NCBI GenBank assembly: GCA_019914945.1
Contig: CM034105.1
Coordinates: 930,001-994,000, forward strand
DNA from: Typha latifolia
Lineage: Eukaryota > Streptophyta > Magnoliopsida > Poales > Typhaceae
Length of the DNA stretch: 64,000 nucleotides
Direction of reading: 5' to 3'
Made by a program: the position numbers and the translations under genes. Every line of letters starts with the position of its first letter. Positions within the stretch are counted from its first letter, which is position 1. Below the pieces are notes generated by a model. That model was not told the DNA's origin, did not search any database, and saw nothing but the letters and a program-made list of their open reading frames with translations. Shown here in pieces: positions 32,956-46,300 of the stretch.

Positions 32956-35900
32956 ATGGAGGAGAAGAGAAGAGGAGAGGAAGGGAGAGGAGGAGTTCCT
33001 CATGGGATCGAGGGGTCGATGCCCCTCTTCCTGAAGGAGCTCGTGGCGGGAGGAGTCGCGGGTGGGATCGCAAAGTCCGCCGTCGCCCCGCTCGAGCGAG
33101 TCAAGATCCTCTTCCAGGTGCCTAATTCTTAGCTTTTCGGTACATTTTTGTAGTGGGTTCGCGTTTCTTCATAGAAAGTTGGGAGTTTTCTTCTGGGTTT
33201 GTTGGGAATACGGTCGGTGCTACGATTTGTTTGGTTTCTTGGATTGTTCTGCAAATCTTCTTGTTGATAAATGGGTATGCTTGAAACTGGGGAATAATTG
33301 GTTTTCCCTTCCCTAGTCGGCTTCTCAAAGGGATCAAAGTTTAGGTTTCTTTCTTGAATTCTGTTATTACAACTGGTCGTAGAAAGAATGGTAAACCTTG
33401 AGTTCTGCCGTGGTGATTATTGTGCGTTTTCTTGGCAAGATTCTGTAACATATAATTATATTCTTAGATCGAACTTAATAATCAAGAAATTGAGTTAATG
33501 GGATGCGTATTGATGATAAGATAAATGAAATTTGTTTTTTTGGAATTGGAAATTGAGCCATTCTTCAGGAGAAAGATATTATGGAGGGACATATGGGTTT
33601 CAATTCAAGGTAATGACTGTGATAAAGAGCAAGAAGCAGGCCTGACTGAGGGTGTGGAATATAAGGAAAACCTTGTAAAAGTCATGATCATAAGTATGTT
33701 ATTAGATATAATGATAAAATAAAATAAGTAAACAGGTTTGCTCTGCTTAATATTTGATCGGGACACTTGAATTTGAAGTTCTCTATTATGTTATTGCAGA
33801 CAAGAAGAGCAGAATTTCATAGTGTAGGAATAACAGGATCTTTCAGGAAGATCCTACAGACAGAAGGTTTATTAGGGTTCTACAGGTATGAATTTTACAC
33901 TTACTAATTCAACAAGCTTTCTAGCAAATGAGTGTAACGTTCTCTCTCTTTCCCAGAAAAATGAGGTGCAGTTGGTGATTCTTTCCTTTCTTGTAGGGGA
34001 AATGGCGCCAGTGTTGCTCGAATTGTTCCTTATGCAGCTTTGCATTATATGGCTTATGAACAATATCGCCGGTGGATCATACTTGGTTTTCCTGATGTTG
34101 GAAGGGGTCCTGTTCTTGATCTTGTGTCAGGGTCAATAGCTGGAGGAACTGCAGTTATTTTCACTTATCCTCTTGATCTAGTTCGTACAAAATTGGCTTA
34201 TCAGGTTAAATATTTATATCTTATGCTCTTTTGCTTCTCTGCCCTTTTTATGCCTTTTTCCCATCTGTTGTTCGATTGCAACAACTACACTACTACAGCA
34301 ATGTTAAGAAAGACCAAAGAGATGGTATCGAGTGAAATAATATCAGAAGTGAATGATATGATTAGTTCATTTTGCCAGTAAAAAGGAAAACTATATCAGC
34401 TATGGGAAACCTTTTAGATGTCCCAGTTATAGTTTGTTTGTTTTTTTGGGGCAATTGACATACTTGTATAACTTTAGTTGTTTCTTTATCATTGGAAGCC
34501 CATAGCCCATAGGAGTATCAAATTTACATTTTGTGCATAGAATTGCCTACTTTTGTTGTATAGTTGATCCAATAATTTTTCTGCAGGTTACAGGATCTTC
34601 AAAAATGATGTTCAGAGGACTGTCTCCCACTGAGCAGGTTTATAAAGGTATTCTTGATTGCGTCATAAAGATCTACAGACAAAATGGCTTGAGAGGTCTT
34701 TATCGGGGTGTAGGTATGTCTCACTTAATTTAAGTATTGGTGATGAAAATGACTTATCTTCTTGCAGTTGAACAACCTCTTAAATGTTGTCAAACAAGTA
34801 ATCAATTGCTTGTAATGAACCCTGCCGTGATTATTATGCATGCAGCTTTTGTCAGAGGCCTGAGGCAAATAGGCAATTGACAATTAGTTATAGAGAGGCA
34901 TCTGTTCTCTGTTCCTTGAGAGATTTACATCTTTAATGTTTGAATTATTTTGGTTCCTTCACTTTACTTTCCTTTTCCTCATAATGAATCCCATCTTTCC
35001 TTCCATTTTGGTACTTAGGTAACTGCTTGAAACCCTTGAATATGTATAGTTGATTTGTTGGCAAGCATACATTCAGAAGATGCAAATAATATTCATAAGG
35101 GAAAGTTGCTTAGCTCATACATATACATGTGCATAAAATATGCATTGGTTTAGACATGTACACATGCACAAAGATAGAGTGGTACATATTTCAATGTGAT
35201 TATTGAAAGGTCAAGCACTTGAATGTTGGTTAGTTGGTTTTGATATACTAAGAAATTTTGTTAGGTAATACTTATAGCCACCATCATGATGTTCAAGTTA
35301 AAATTTTGTGCATGAGTTTCTTATTTGTTTACTGTGGTTGACTTGTTCCTGGATATATTCACACCAACTTCTTTTACTCAGCTCCATCACTATATGGAAT
35401 CTTCCCTTACTCTGGTCTTAAGTTCTATTTCTATGAGGAGATGAAGACCCATGTTCCTGAAGAACACAAGAAAGACATTGCCATGAAGCTTGCTTGTGGA
35501 TCAATTGCTGGTCTATTGGGCCAGACGATAACATATCCACTCGATGTTGTCAGGCGGCAAATGCAGGTATCTCATAATGAATGTTTACTACTCGCTTGCT
35601 GTTTATATTACATAAATTGGAACCAAGTGATGCATAATAAAGGGGAAACTATCTCCAGGTACAAAACCTCCCAGCACCTAACCATGCTGTGGTGAAAGGA
35701 ACATTTGAAAGCCTCATAAGGATTATTCAGGATCAGGGCTGGAGGCAACTTTTTTCAGGACTTAGCATCAACTATTTGAAGGTGAGTAGGTTTTATCATT
35801 ATTCTTTATAACTTGTCTATTATTCAGGATCGGGGCGGGGGGAATGTTTCCTCACAATTTATGAAATGTATGCCTAGGAGTTAGAATATTTATCACAGCC

Positions 35901-36327
35901 AGATTTACACGATAAAATTATAAAACAATATTTGTAAAGATGCTCATGTATACTTTTTGTTCATTTTATTCTTCACATAAAATATAGTTTGACAATTTTG
36001 CCACCCCCTAGCGGAAGATCTTGACTCTACTACTGGCTGTGAATGTATTATGCATTTTACTGCTCTTTGGATTACTGATGGTTTCATGCTAGATTTTTTT
36101 TTTTTTTTTGGGTCAGCACAAATCTTTATTTTGCTTCATTTATATTTAAATTCACTCTTAGTATTTAAAGACAACCCTTCTCTCAGGTCATCCCATCTGT
36201 GGCAATTGGATTCACAGTGTATGATGTGATGAAGTCATGGCTTAGGGTTCCATCTCGAGATGAAGTAGCCATTACAGTTTTGACAGAAGAAAGGAATAGC
36301 CATCCATCTTCCCTTCGCTCTGGTTAG
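32956..36327 (+). CDS. CoAc: Mitochondrial coenzyme A transporter (SLC25 carrier, CoAc-type)
   Basis: Seven exons: 32956-33117, 33800-33885, 33997-34204, 34587-34713, 35382-35566, 35659-35781, 36187-36327; in phase, 343 residues. Three mitochondrial-carrier repeats each keep the Px(D/E)xx(K/R) signature: PLERVK (Pro45), PLDLVR and PLDVVR. The blocks [67 protein letters not shown] and [17 protein letters not shown] match maize and Arabidopsis CoAc1/CoAc2. Those import CoA across the inner mitochondrial membrane. The frame is open upstream to 32602, but that lies before the probable TATA box, so I start at 32956. The adenine-nucleotide carrier ADNT1 and the APC carriers are less likely relatives. 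Confidence 0.94.
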
Positions 36328-38100
36328 CAATCAACACATGCCCAGTGTATATTTTCCCAAACGGTTGATCATTCATTCAATATGTAGAACACATTAGCCC
36401 GCAAAACTGCAGCCCTACAATTTTGGCTCTAATTTCTTTTATTACTTGAGCATGCTGTTTTAACATCAAGCTGCTAACAATCCAGCAAGAAGCCATGGTG
36501 GTCTAAACGTGAATGGGCAATGAAATATTCTTCATTTCTTCTCCGACACAGGAAGATTGAATAGAGCAATTTCTTGCATCTAAGATAGCCTCAAATTTTA
36601 TGTACAGGCTGTGTATAATTGACATATCATTCTTGAACTCAAGTTATGGTACCATTCATTTATTTGCGGTTGTGCTACTGCCATGATTCTTTAACGTCTC
36701 GATCTATCTACTGCTGATTGTTTGCAAAACTTTGTAATTATTTCTACACAAAGTATAGAATTACTGCTCAAGCTTCAGTGCTTCCATTTATAGTACATGG
36801 CACACGTCTTGTTCCTGTAGTTTCCTCCGGTGGGAAAATGACAAGGTTATGTTGTTGGCCTTCCGAGCAAACCATATGGTGTGTCGTGTGCTTGTTTGGG
36901 GGAACCAAGATGTATCATATGTCTTACCTCGCCATCATCAGCATCAAAGTTCTATCCTAACTGTAACAGTTCAGCTTGGACCACAACCCAGAGATAAAAA
37001 ATCATTTAACAGATGTGACAGATTCTACTACCCTTAATTGATGCACCTCAGACTATACTTAATGGGCTACAGAGCTGTGTCTGGCTGTGCCAAACGAACA
37101 ATGTGGAATATGACACTGAAGTGAAGTGGGACTGGGGGAGTTTTCTGATGTTGTCTTGAAAGTGAAAGACTCGAGTTATACTTTGGGTCAGGTCTTTGCA
37201 TGATTAGATTTCATCTGTCACTTGTTTTGAGAAAAGCCTGCATTATATATAGATCAGGGCATTTTGGCTACTCAAGTTGGGCAGCTTATGATAATCATCT
37301 ATTGAGACTTGTTGATCACAATTCTCAAAGAATCCCTTCTCTTTTACATTCATCCCCTCTAGAATCAAACTCATTCAAAGGTCCCAGTGCCACAGTATTG
37401 CCTCTTGTGAGGAATGGAGATGCACTGCATGTGCTAGCTTACAAATACATGCACTTGAGCAAGGACCTGAACAGTATCAGGTGCAACTGCAGGCCCAGCT
37501 TTTTCTTCATTTTCCAAGGCCCCCCCCCCCCCAATTATGGACTTTCTTGCCTTCATTGCACTGTCTTCTTTACTTGCCTTCAATGCGGTTTGTTTCTATT
37601 ATGCAACTTTCAGACAGTAGCAAACTGACATGGTAAAGGCTAGTCAGATCAAGACTACACCTTTCAAACCACTGGTTACTATAATGTTCAGCCATAAGGC
37701 TATATACATTGATCTAAGTAGTATTTTGGACTCGTTCGTTCTCCTTTGTGGTAAGATAGTGTCATCTTGTTTTGAAGTGCTAATGACTGTAAGTATACTA
37801 GAAAATGATGCAGTATATATGATATATGTTGTCCTAATCTCTCGCAATTGTGAGCACCAACTTTCCCTAGAACTGGAAGTCATTGAAGTGTAGCAGATAA
37901 GCAGGGCAGTTGAACAGAGAGTGAATAACCTTGTGTAAATAAGTAACTCCGTGTTTCTGACCCCATTAAGATATCTCTCAGATCTCCCCGCTAGATTTTG
38001 CTGACCTCATCTTGTCCACTTCTTCGTTCCCAATACTGCATTCCTTCTACTGTGGCAGGAAAGAAAAAAGTAGCTCATCCCTCTATACCTTTTCTCTCTG
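36328..38100. other. Intergenic, CoA carrier to ATH1-like
   Basis: Contains the CoA carrier 3' UTR. A 142-codon frame at 37200-37628 has no family resemblance and carries a C homopolymer run (Pro), so I do not call it a gene. Confidence 0.45.
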
Positions 38101-40090
38101 TTTATATAAAATATGTATACCGGTTACATACATATGTATACAAAGGCATAAATCACAAAAGAAATTACTCACCACCAAAAAAAAAGAAAAAAGAAAAAGA
38201 AGCAAAGTACTATGTCTGAATGTAGCTGAGAACAGCTGCCCAGAACAGGAAGCCTGCACAGAGATTCCAGATATTTTGGCTGCCACGATCATTGCAGAGA
38301 GAAGCAGGTGGAGATGGGGAAGTCTGAGGAGATGAGAGAGAGAAGGGTAAGGGAGAGATGGGGCCCCAAAAGGCTGCACAAAGAGGTAATGCTCTTCCTT
38401 CCCCACCCCACCTCACACTTGTCTTGTTTCTCCCCCCACTCCTTATATGTGCCTCCTCTTCTCCCAACCTCCTCTTTATTTCCCTTCCCTTCGGTTTTCT
38501 CAATAGCATGGTCTTTGATTGATGGGCTAATGTACCTCTTCTGCTAAAGGTTTTTGGACACCCTCCTCCAAATGTTACTCCTTTTCCCTGTTTTGGGTCT
38601 CACCTGTTCTTCCTGTGCTTGTGATTGTTCAAGCAAAAGGTTGTAAAAAGGTAAAAAACTTGCTTGGGTTTTTTCGGTGGGATATCTTGGGCTTGGGGTA
38701 GAGTTGGAACTGAGAAGAATGCCCTTATAGGGCCGGGTTGATTTGTTGTGTAAAAGGTGGCCTTTGTTACTGTGTTAGATAGAATAGGAGGGGGGAATGA
38801 TTGGTTTTCTGTTTAGTTTGAACAGCATTCCTTGTCAATTATAGGAGAATGAGAGCCCATCATCTTTTCATGGATGTGTTTTGAATCATGCCTTGGCTTC
38901 AGGGTAAAATCTATATAAAATTATATGCTTTGCTTTGTTGTTTGAAGGCAATGGAAAATTCTATTGTTTCTTGGCACTGATCAATCATGAGGAGATAAAA
39001 CCCATAAATATTTTATGTGCTTAGTAGTCCCTTGCTTTTGTCATTTGGTTTGCACTGTTGAGGAAGGTAAGCCCCACTATTATTATCAATCAGGAACAAT
39101 CCCATGTCTAACACTCTAACCATAGCCTTTGGTTTGATGCCCTTAGGAGGAGAGGAGCAAGGTATAGTTCTTCTTTAGCCCTGGGACCCATCCTTTTTGA
39201 TTTTTGTGCTGAGTGAAAAAACCCAATTCCTTGATCACTCAAAAACAAATGGTTACTTCAAGTAGTCATAGAACTGTATGTTTTGATAATGATGGATGCC
39301 AGATAAACTCTGTACGCCCTGTTTTCTTGCTTGTTCTTGGGTTATGAGAAATCACCATCATGTAGGCATTCTATAAGGAAATGCACCACTTCCCATTTTA
39401 GGAAGAAAGGTAGCAGATCTTTTCATGTAATTTTTTTTTCACAACAAAGCTAGGAAGTGTGTGCGTTCTACAACCTTGTTCTCAGCTTCATTATTTTGGT
39501 TTTGGTTTCAGGATCTCTTCTGGAGGACCTCTTGGTTATCAACTTGGGCCTTTGATGGTCTCAGCAGCCAGCACTTCTTTGAATGCGGCCAGGTTGGTTC
39601 CTAAGTTCTTCTTTCATGTGAATGTATATCATTTTGCTTAAATGTGTTGGTCTCTTCACGGGGATGGTTCAAAGTTTCCGCAGTACATGAAGTGGAAATC
39701 TCACTCTGCATTATTTTGAACTAAACTACCTTTTCATCTCCCTTCTCCATTCCTGCATTTGTTTAATCCATCCATTTTTGCACCGTTTTCGTTCCCTTTA
39801 TTGGTTCACAGTGGACATTAAAGGTTACGGATAAACATTATAATGAACCTCTGACCATAGTATGAATTTCATGCAGGTACTTTCGAATCATGATTTTTTC
39901 TTTAAATGTTGTACATCCACATCCCTAGCACACTTTATCTTTATGATGCCAAAATTACTGTCTAATTTGATCGAAATTTCTTTTCTTTAAACTTTCTAAT
40001 TCCTAATTCATAGATCCAGCTTCTTCTGATGCGCTTTCAGGTCCTGGGTCTAATTTAGGTTTAAGAGATCACAACAGCCATAGGCAGACA
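38101..40090 (+). promoter_or_regulatory. Probable promoter and spliced 5' leader of the ATH1-like gene
   Basis: TTTATATAAAATATG at 38101 is TATA-like. A GA-rich leader follows, with a plausible 5' splice site near 38346 (GAGAAGG|GTAAGG). A candidate internal leader exon at 39511-39592 has TTTCAG before it and GTTGGT after it. The acceptor ATTCATAG at 40013 would join it to the main exon. The leader exons are inferred from splice motifs only. The joined leader would hold a uORF, 39555-39592 plus 40014-40029. Confidence 0.35.
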
Positions 40091-42428
40091 ATGATTGGTG
40101 ATCAGTTGCTTTCGACATTACAAGTAGAAACCATGAACAACCATTTTGTGACAAATAATGACCTGGACAATGATGAGGTACCATTTTCCTTAGATGTAGC
40201 ACATAGTGAAAATATCACATTTAGTGGTTCCAATGGAATTAGTGAACCACGAGAACATTTCATGGGAACTTCACTGTCTGCCACTTCGTTGGCCAACCTC
40301 TTTTGTGCCACCACTTGTTTACAAGAAAATCTTATCAACATGAACACTGCTTCTGCTTCAATGTTACCTTCAGAAGAGATGAAAACTTCTGTTTCCAGTG
40401 ATAGCTGTATAAACTCATCACTCACGGCGTCAGTAAATTGTGAATTTGGACCACCAGATAATACAGTTCTTCTGGCAGCCAAAAAAGATGACAAATTGAA
40501 TAGGGAGCTGGAGTGGGCTTGGAATTATGCTGAAGTTCTAGGCAATCAATTTCCTTCACGGAAGACAGTTAGCTCTGTTTGTCCATCCTATCACGTGATA
40601 GGAAGCTCAGAGTCTTCTTGGCACCAAAACCGATCGGATTTGAACTTCTGTCAACCTTTCTATAGCTGTCCGCCAAACAATGAGCTGTCTCTGAGTCTTG
40701 GGTTTTACGAGCCTTCTTTTATCAGCATGACTAGTATACCTGATCAGTGCTCTGAAGTAAGCTGCTCTGGTGTAAGCCGTGTTACCTCAAAAGATGGTGC
40801 ATATCCATCTTCAACAGAATTTCAAGCTTGTTCTCCTCTGTTCCAGCATTCTTTCGATGATGTAACACTAGGAATGGGGCTTGGATCATGGCAAAGGCAT
40901 CTTAACAATGAGGATATTTCTCTACTCCGTGGTTCTTCCAGGTCACTTCAGTTTTCTCATGTGCTAGTAGGATCAAGGTATCTTCATGTGGCAAAACAAA
41001 TACTTGCTGAAGTTGCCAGTTATGCACTTGAGGATTTAAATGTTACTGCTGACTCACTTTGTGGAAATGAGGGAAGACCAAAGATGTCTTCTGCTTCAGG
41101 TTGCACTACAAAGGGAAATTCATCAGTATGTTCTGATGGCCTGCAAATTTCCACTGGAGAAATTAAATCTCAGGACAATATGGACGGTCAAAATTATCAA
41201 GATGCTAATACTAAGAAAAATGAGTTACTAACTATGCTCCACATGGTAAGTTGACCCTATTTTATACTCTCTGGAGTACTAGTTGACATTCTAAATGCTT
41301 ATAGTTTCTATCCACCATGATAAGACTTTCTCTCTAGTTGCTTGAGAAATGTTATGAAGTCAATAGTATGCAACCTACCTTTTTGCAAGTGCTGCAATCA
41401 ATTGTCAAAACCTTTCCAGTATCTATCTTATTTGTTACCTTGAACTGTTTCCTTGTTCACTGCTTGGTAAACATATAGTATTTGTAGATGCGTATACCTT
41501 GTTCTCTTCATGGTATTGTTATGAAAAACAAAAGAGCTGTGTAAAATCTTCTTTTAGAATGAATGTATGTGTCAAGATACTGGCCTCACTTCGACATTGC
41601 AGGTCGACCACAAGTACATTCAGTGTTTGGATCAGATCCGGAATGTCATAAATGAATTTCATAAAGCAACCGAGTTGGGCAGTTCCAACACTCATTTCCG
41701 GTTTGCTCATTATGCAATTTCTGGCATCTATAAGAAGTTGAGAGAGAGGATTACTAGTCAAATTGTCTTAACTGCTCAACAACCAAGCACAGAGTACTTG
41801 AGTGAGAACGAGAAAAGCTTTGAATCATCATTTATCCAGAAACAATGGGCTTTGCAGCAGATAAAAAAGAATGAGCAGCAATCTTGGAGACCCCAAAGGG
41901 GTCTACCAGAAAAATCTGTCTCCGTTTTACGAGCATGGATGTTCCAGAACTTTCTTCACCCGTGAGTTGGTCAAGAAATTACTAGGATAGTTTTTAATTA
42001 AGAGTGAGTAACTAGCTCTTTGATTGTTGCATCTCTCATATATCTTCAGGTACCCGAAAGACAGTGAGAAGCAGGTACTCGCAGTAAAAAGTGGATTGAC
42101 AAGGAGCCAGGTATTCAGAAATCTTGAACACATTCTTCTAAGTTCTAACCGTGGTCTAATTTAGTCGACACTCTTATAAGCACATCAGAGTGTGATTGCC
42201 CAGTATTCCTAATGTTCCCTATCACTTTAATAAAATTATGCATGTATGGACTCATATTTTCATGATTAGGTATCTAACTGGTTTATAAATGCTCGAGTAC
42301 GTCTTTGGAAGCCGATGATTGAGGAGATGTACTCAGAACTCAACAGAAAGAACCGAAGCGAAGATGGATCAAGTGCCGAATGCAGAAGCCATGGAAATAC
42401 TGGCAACCAGATATTCCAAATGAACTGA
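40091..42428 (+). CDS. ATH1: BEL1-like (BELL/TALE) homeodomain protein, ATH1 type
   Basis: Four exons from this start: 40091-41245, 41603-41961, 42050-42110, 42270-42428; in phase, 577 residues. [10 protein letters not shown] and [19 protein letters not shown] (SKY part) lead to the BELL domain, which includes [20 protein letters not shown]. The TALE homeodomain follows, with the three-residue loop proline in [11 protein letters not shown] and helix 3 [30 protein letters not shown] and IEEMYSELN are close to Arabidopsis ATH1, which pairs with KNOX proteins and controls meristem and boundary growth and floral timing. The frame stays open upstream to 40007. Joining an exon ending at 39592 would give a start at 39583 and 29 more residues. 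So the N-terminus is unsettled. AATAAA at 42633 suits polyadenylation. Confidence 0.93.
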
Positions 42429-43322
42429 AGTGCATAGAATTTGTTCATCAGCTTTAGCTCTATATATTTATCATGCTGATCAAGCAACATGATGATCCAT
42501 GGCTACTTTGTGATCTAATACATTCAAGTGTGCTTTTCCTCCCATGATTAGATCAGTGAGCTGTTTGAGACAGGACGATCCTTCGATGAGTAGCAGTAGC
42601 AATCTGTATGTGATCATCTTTTTTTTTTTATCAATAAAAAGCCCGTAGTTTATAAGCTAATCTTCCTCGATATATCGGTTAAATATTTAGGCTAATTCTT
42701 TTAAGAAACGAGCTACAATTAGTCTAAATAATATGCATATTGCACTTTGTTAGATAAAAAGATATGTCACATATTAATCTTAATAGTGTCTACCAAATTG
42801 CACTAACAAATTACAAATTACTGGTAAATTAAGTAAGTATTCACACAATCTGTAAGTATTTGTGAGCAGCAGTTAAGAATTTGCCTTCACCGGAACTTTG
42901 TTATCTTAGGAAGGAAAAAAAATCTCTAATGGAAGATGTGAATATGATACAAGGATCTTTTCACTATCTAAACTATCACATTTTTTTTATATCGACCTCA
43001 TAAACTTTTTTTAATATATAATGACTCTTTAAATTATTAAATAATTTCTACTTTCGTTAAAAAATCATTACATACTAAAAAAAAATTTGAAAAAATTATT
43101 ATATACCAAAAAAAAAAGTTAAGGAGGTGAAAATAAAATAAAAGTATGCCTGTGATATAATGATAATAGTACCTATTAGAATCAATGCTTCAATACAGAC
43201 TGTTAACTGAAAATAAAATACTATCTTCGAGGAAGTTTAACGTAGTTATTTTCCCTCTCTTCTCCATTTCTTTCCCTTGGATATAAACTAGCTGTTCTGC
43301 TGTGATTGCACGCCAAGATTTT
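42429..43322. other. Convergent intergenic region: ATH1-like and ABCC 3' sides
   Basis: ATH1-like 3' UTR, then AT-rich DNA with poly-A and poly-T runs at about 42960-43140. No gene is visible. Confidence 0.5.
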
Positions 43323-46300
43323 TTACTCATAGTTTGACCAGTATTCTGCAACGAGGTTAGAGAAGGCGGAGTTTTTGTTTTCCATCAGATATGAAGGCTT
43401 GTCGTACTCCACAAGTTCCCCTGCAAGCAAGAAAGAAAGCATGAAGTGGTTCAATTTTTTTTTTTTTAAAACAATTTCAATCGAGAAGGCACCAAACGTT
43501 TGAGCCTATGTAAGTGGATCTTACCAAACGACAGGACCATGACCATGTCACTATCAGTGACAGTTGGTACTCTGTGAGCTATGGTTATAACTGTGCAGCT
43601 GGAGAATTCCTTCCTGATAACTCTCTGCAGGATAGCATCTGTGGCAGAGTCGATTGAAGCAGTTGCTTCATCAAGAACTAGAATTCTGTTCTTACCAAGG
43701 AGAACACGGCCAAGACAAAAGAGCTGGCGCTGCCCCGCGCTCCAGTTTTCGCCGTCGTCGCTCACTGCCATGCGGAACAATCAAAGAGTCATATACAGGA
43801 TTATGCAGGCTTTAGAAAATCATGACTTCCATTTATCAGATGAACTCACTCACCTGGCGAATCGAGAAGAGCAGGAAGACTGCTAATGGTGCTCTTCAAT
43901 TGGCACTTCTCTAGAGCCTGTAATTGAAAAAAGAAATGGGCAATTCACTGGGAGTTAAATGCATAGAGTAGAAAGTTTTCTATAGAGTAGCACATTTGTA
44001 TGACCTTCCAATTTGTAATTAACCTCAAGCTTTAATGAAGTTGGATGATCTAGTACTAACCTCCCAAATTGCACTGTCTGTGTACAGGCCTAGCGGATCC
44101 AAGTTACTGCGAACGCTGCCCCTGAAAAGAGTTGCCTCTTGAGGGATAATACTTAGTTTCATTCTTAGATCCTTCAAGCCAATGGTGCTTATGTCAAGAT
44201 TATCAATCAGAATTCTCCCGTCAGCAGGTTCTATCAAACGAAATAAAGTACTAAGTAAAGTCGTTTTTCCGCTTCCAGTTCTTCCAACTACCCCAACCTT
44301 CTTCCCTGCTGTAAAAGTGCAAGTGATTCCTTTAAGAACAAAGGGAGCAGTTGGACGATATTTCACCTGATCATCAGCATGCGTATTACCGTGAGTATTA
44401 ATCAAATAATCAACTACTTAAATCTTATCAAATAGCCACTGTATTTCATAGAAATGGTGCAAAATACTTGTATTAGAAGAAGATTGCAGTTGTGGTGTAT
44501 TATGCACATATGCTATTGCAGAAGTTCAAATAAGCATTTTGTTTCAGTCCTCACTTTCAGATTTTCCAAATCTATCCTTCCTTCAGAAGGCCATGAAGGT
44601 GGAGGCCTTCTTCCAGTGAGCACAGCAGCAGGCTCTGGTGGAATATGCATAAATTGTTTGATTCTCTCAACTGAGATTATGTAAGTCTCCAGGTTGGAGT
44701 AGAATCGAGTCACAAAAACTTGCGCAGAGGAAAGTGTTAGAGCATAGGAAAGACAGAGACCTAGAAAACCTGAAACACATCCAAAGAAAATCATGTAATT
44801 AAACTTCGAAACAAAGTAGAAGAGCAAAGCAGCAGCACATATGTTAAATCTGATGCTGTTATACCTGGGGTAACAACTCCCTCGCTAACAAAAACAAGTA
44901 AAATAGATGAAGTAACTATGATAAAAATTTGGAGCACTTCCACTCTTAGAAGCACCCATTCCAATGCAGCAATTGTATGGAAGAACAATGTCGCATCAGT
45001 GTCGATGAGCTGTAAGTTGTTTTTGATGAATCTCTCTTTCATTGCATAAGCTCGTATAGTAATCACACCAAGCAATGACTCTGCTGCATAGTTCATAACA
45101 GGTGCTTTTGTTGTTCCATTGATTCTTACAAGCTCCCTCGCAGAGGCTAAGTAATACCTCTTTCAAGATACAAATATATTTGAGTGAAATATAGAAGTCA
45201 TTAGCTCTATTAGTCTAGGAAATGTAACCTATGAGTATTTGATCTATTCTGTCACTTACCTGGATGCGCAGCATTATGATTATTGCTGGAACTGCTACAA
45301 TAAGCACTTGCCATGTAACTGTAACCATAACTATTATACTTGCTGCAATCTCTATAGAACCAGACAGCACAAAGGCAAGGGCGTAAGGTATATCAAAGTC
45401 CAAAATACTCATATCAGAAGATGCCTGCAGTGCATAATACTCAAGATGACATATCTAATGTTCAAGCCCTATGAAAAATAAATTCAGGACAGATAACCTA
45501 ATTTTTTTAGATAGCAACATATAACATAATGTTGTGCTGGTTAATGAGACAAAAGGAAAGAATACCCGAGTTAAAATTCTTCCTGTGGGAGTGGAATCAA
45601 AGAATAACATTGGAGCCTTAAACACTGAATCCATGAAACCGGAGAAGAATGCCTTGGAGGCCTTCAATCCAAGATGAGCTGCTAGCAAACTCCTTATATA
45701 AGCCAAAAGGCAGCTAGTGGCTGAAGTTATTGCATAAACTCCGACCACAACTCCAGCAGTAAAGTGGTGCATCTGAACAGAAGCTGCCAACCAATAGGTT
45801 CCTAGAGTTTGCAGAATGACAAAAGAAGACTGTGCACATACAATCAAACCAAGAAGCAATGAACCCCTTGAAACATTGAAATAATCTTTATACGGTTTCA
45901 ATCCAAGATCTCCTATCTCCCTCCTTTCATCCTCTGTGAGCTGAACTTCTGAGAAGCCCTTGGCTGAAATTTCACCCTCGTTGTTCTGCTTTACAGGCGG
46001 CCGCAATTCATCCTGAAACACTTCTTCCATTTCACTTTGCTTTTCTTGATTTGGAGAATCTAATATTATTATTGAAGATTTATGAGCATTAACTAGTTGT
46101 TCAAATGCTGTCCCAGATTTCAAAAGTTCTTTATAGGTTCCTGCTTGTGTCACTTGTCCATTTTCCATGACCTACAGAAACGTGCCTCTAAACTCAGTCA
46201 ATATATTATGCTAGTTAACGAATCGTTCAAAAGGAAGCTTACTTACCAAAATTTTGTCAGCTTTAGTAAGGAACTCAACTTGATGCGTCACAAGAATGAC

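Noticed and set aside
37200..37628. 142-codon open frame downstream of the CoA carrier.
   Set aside because: No family features, includes a poly-C tract read as prolines, and has no splice partner. Most likely chance in intergenic or 3' UTR sequence.
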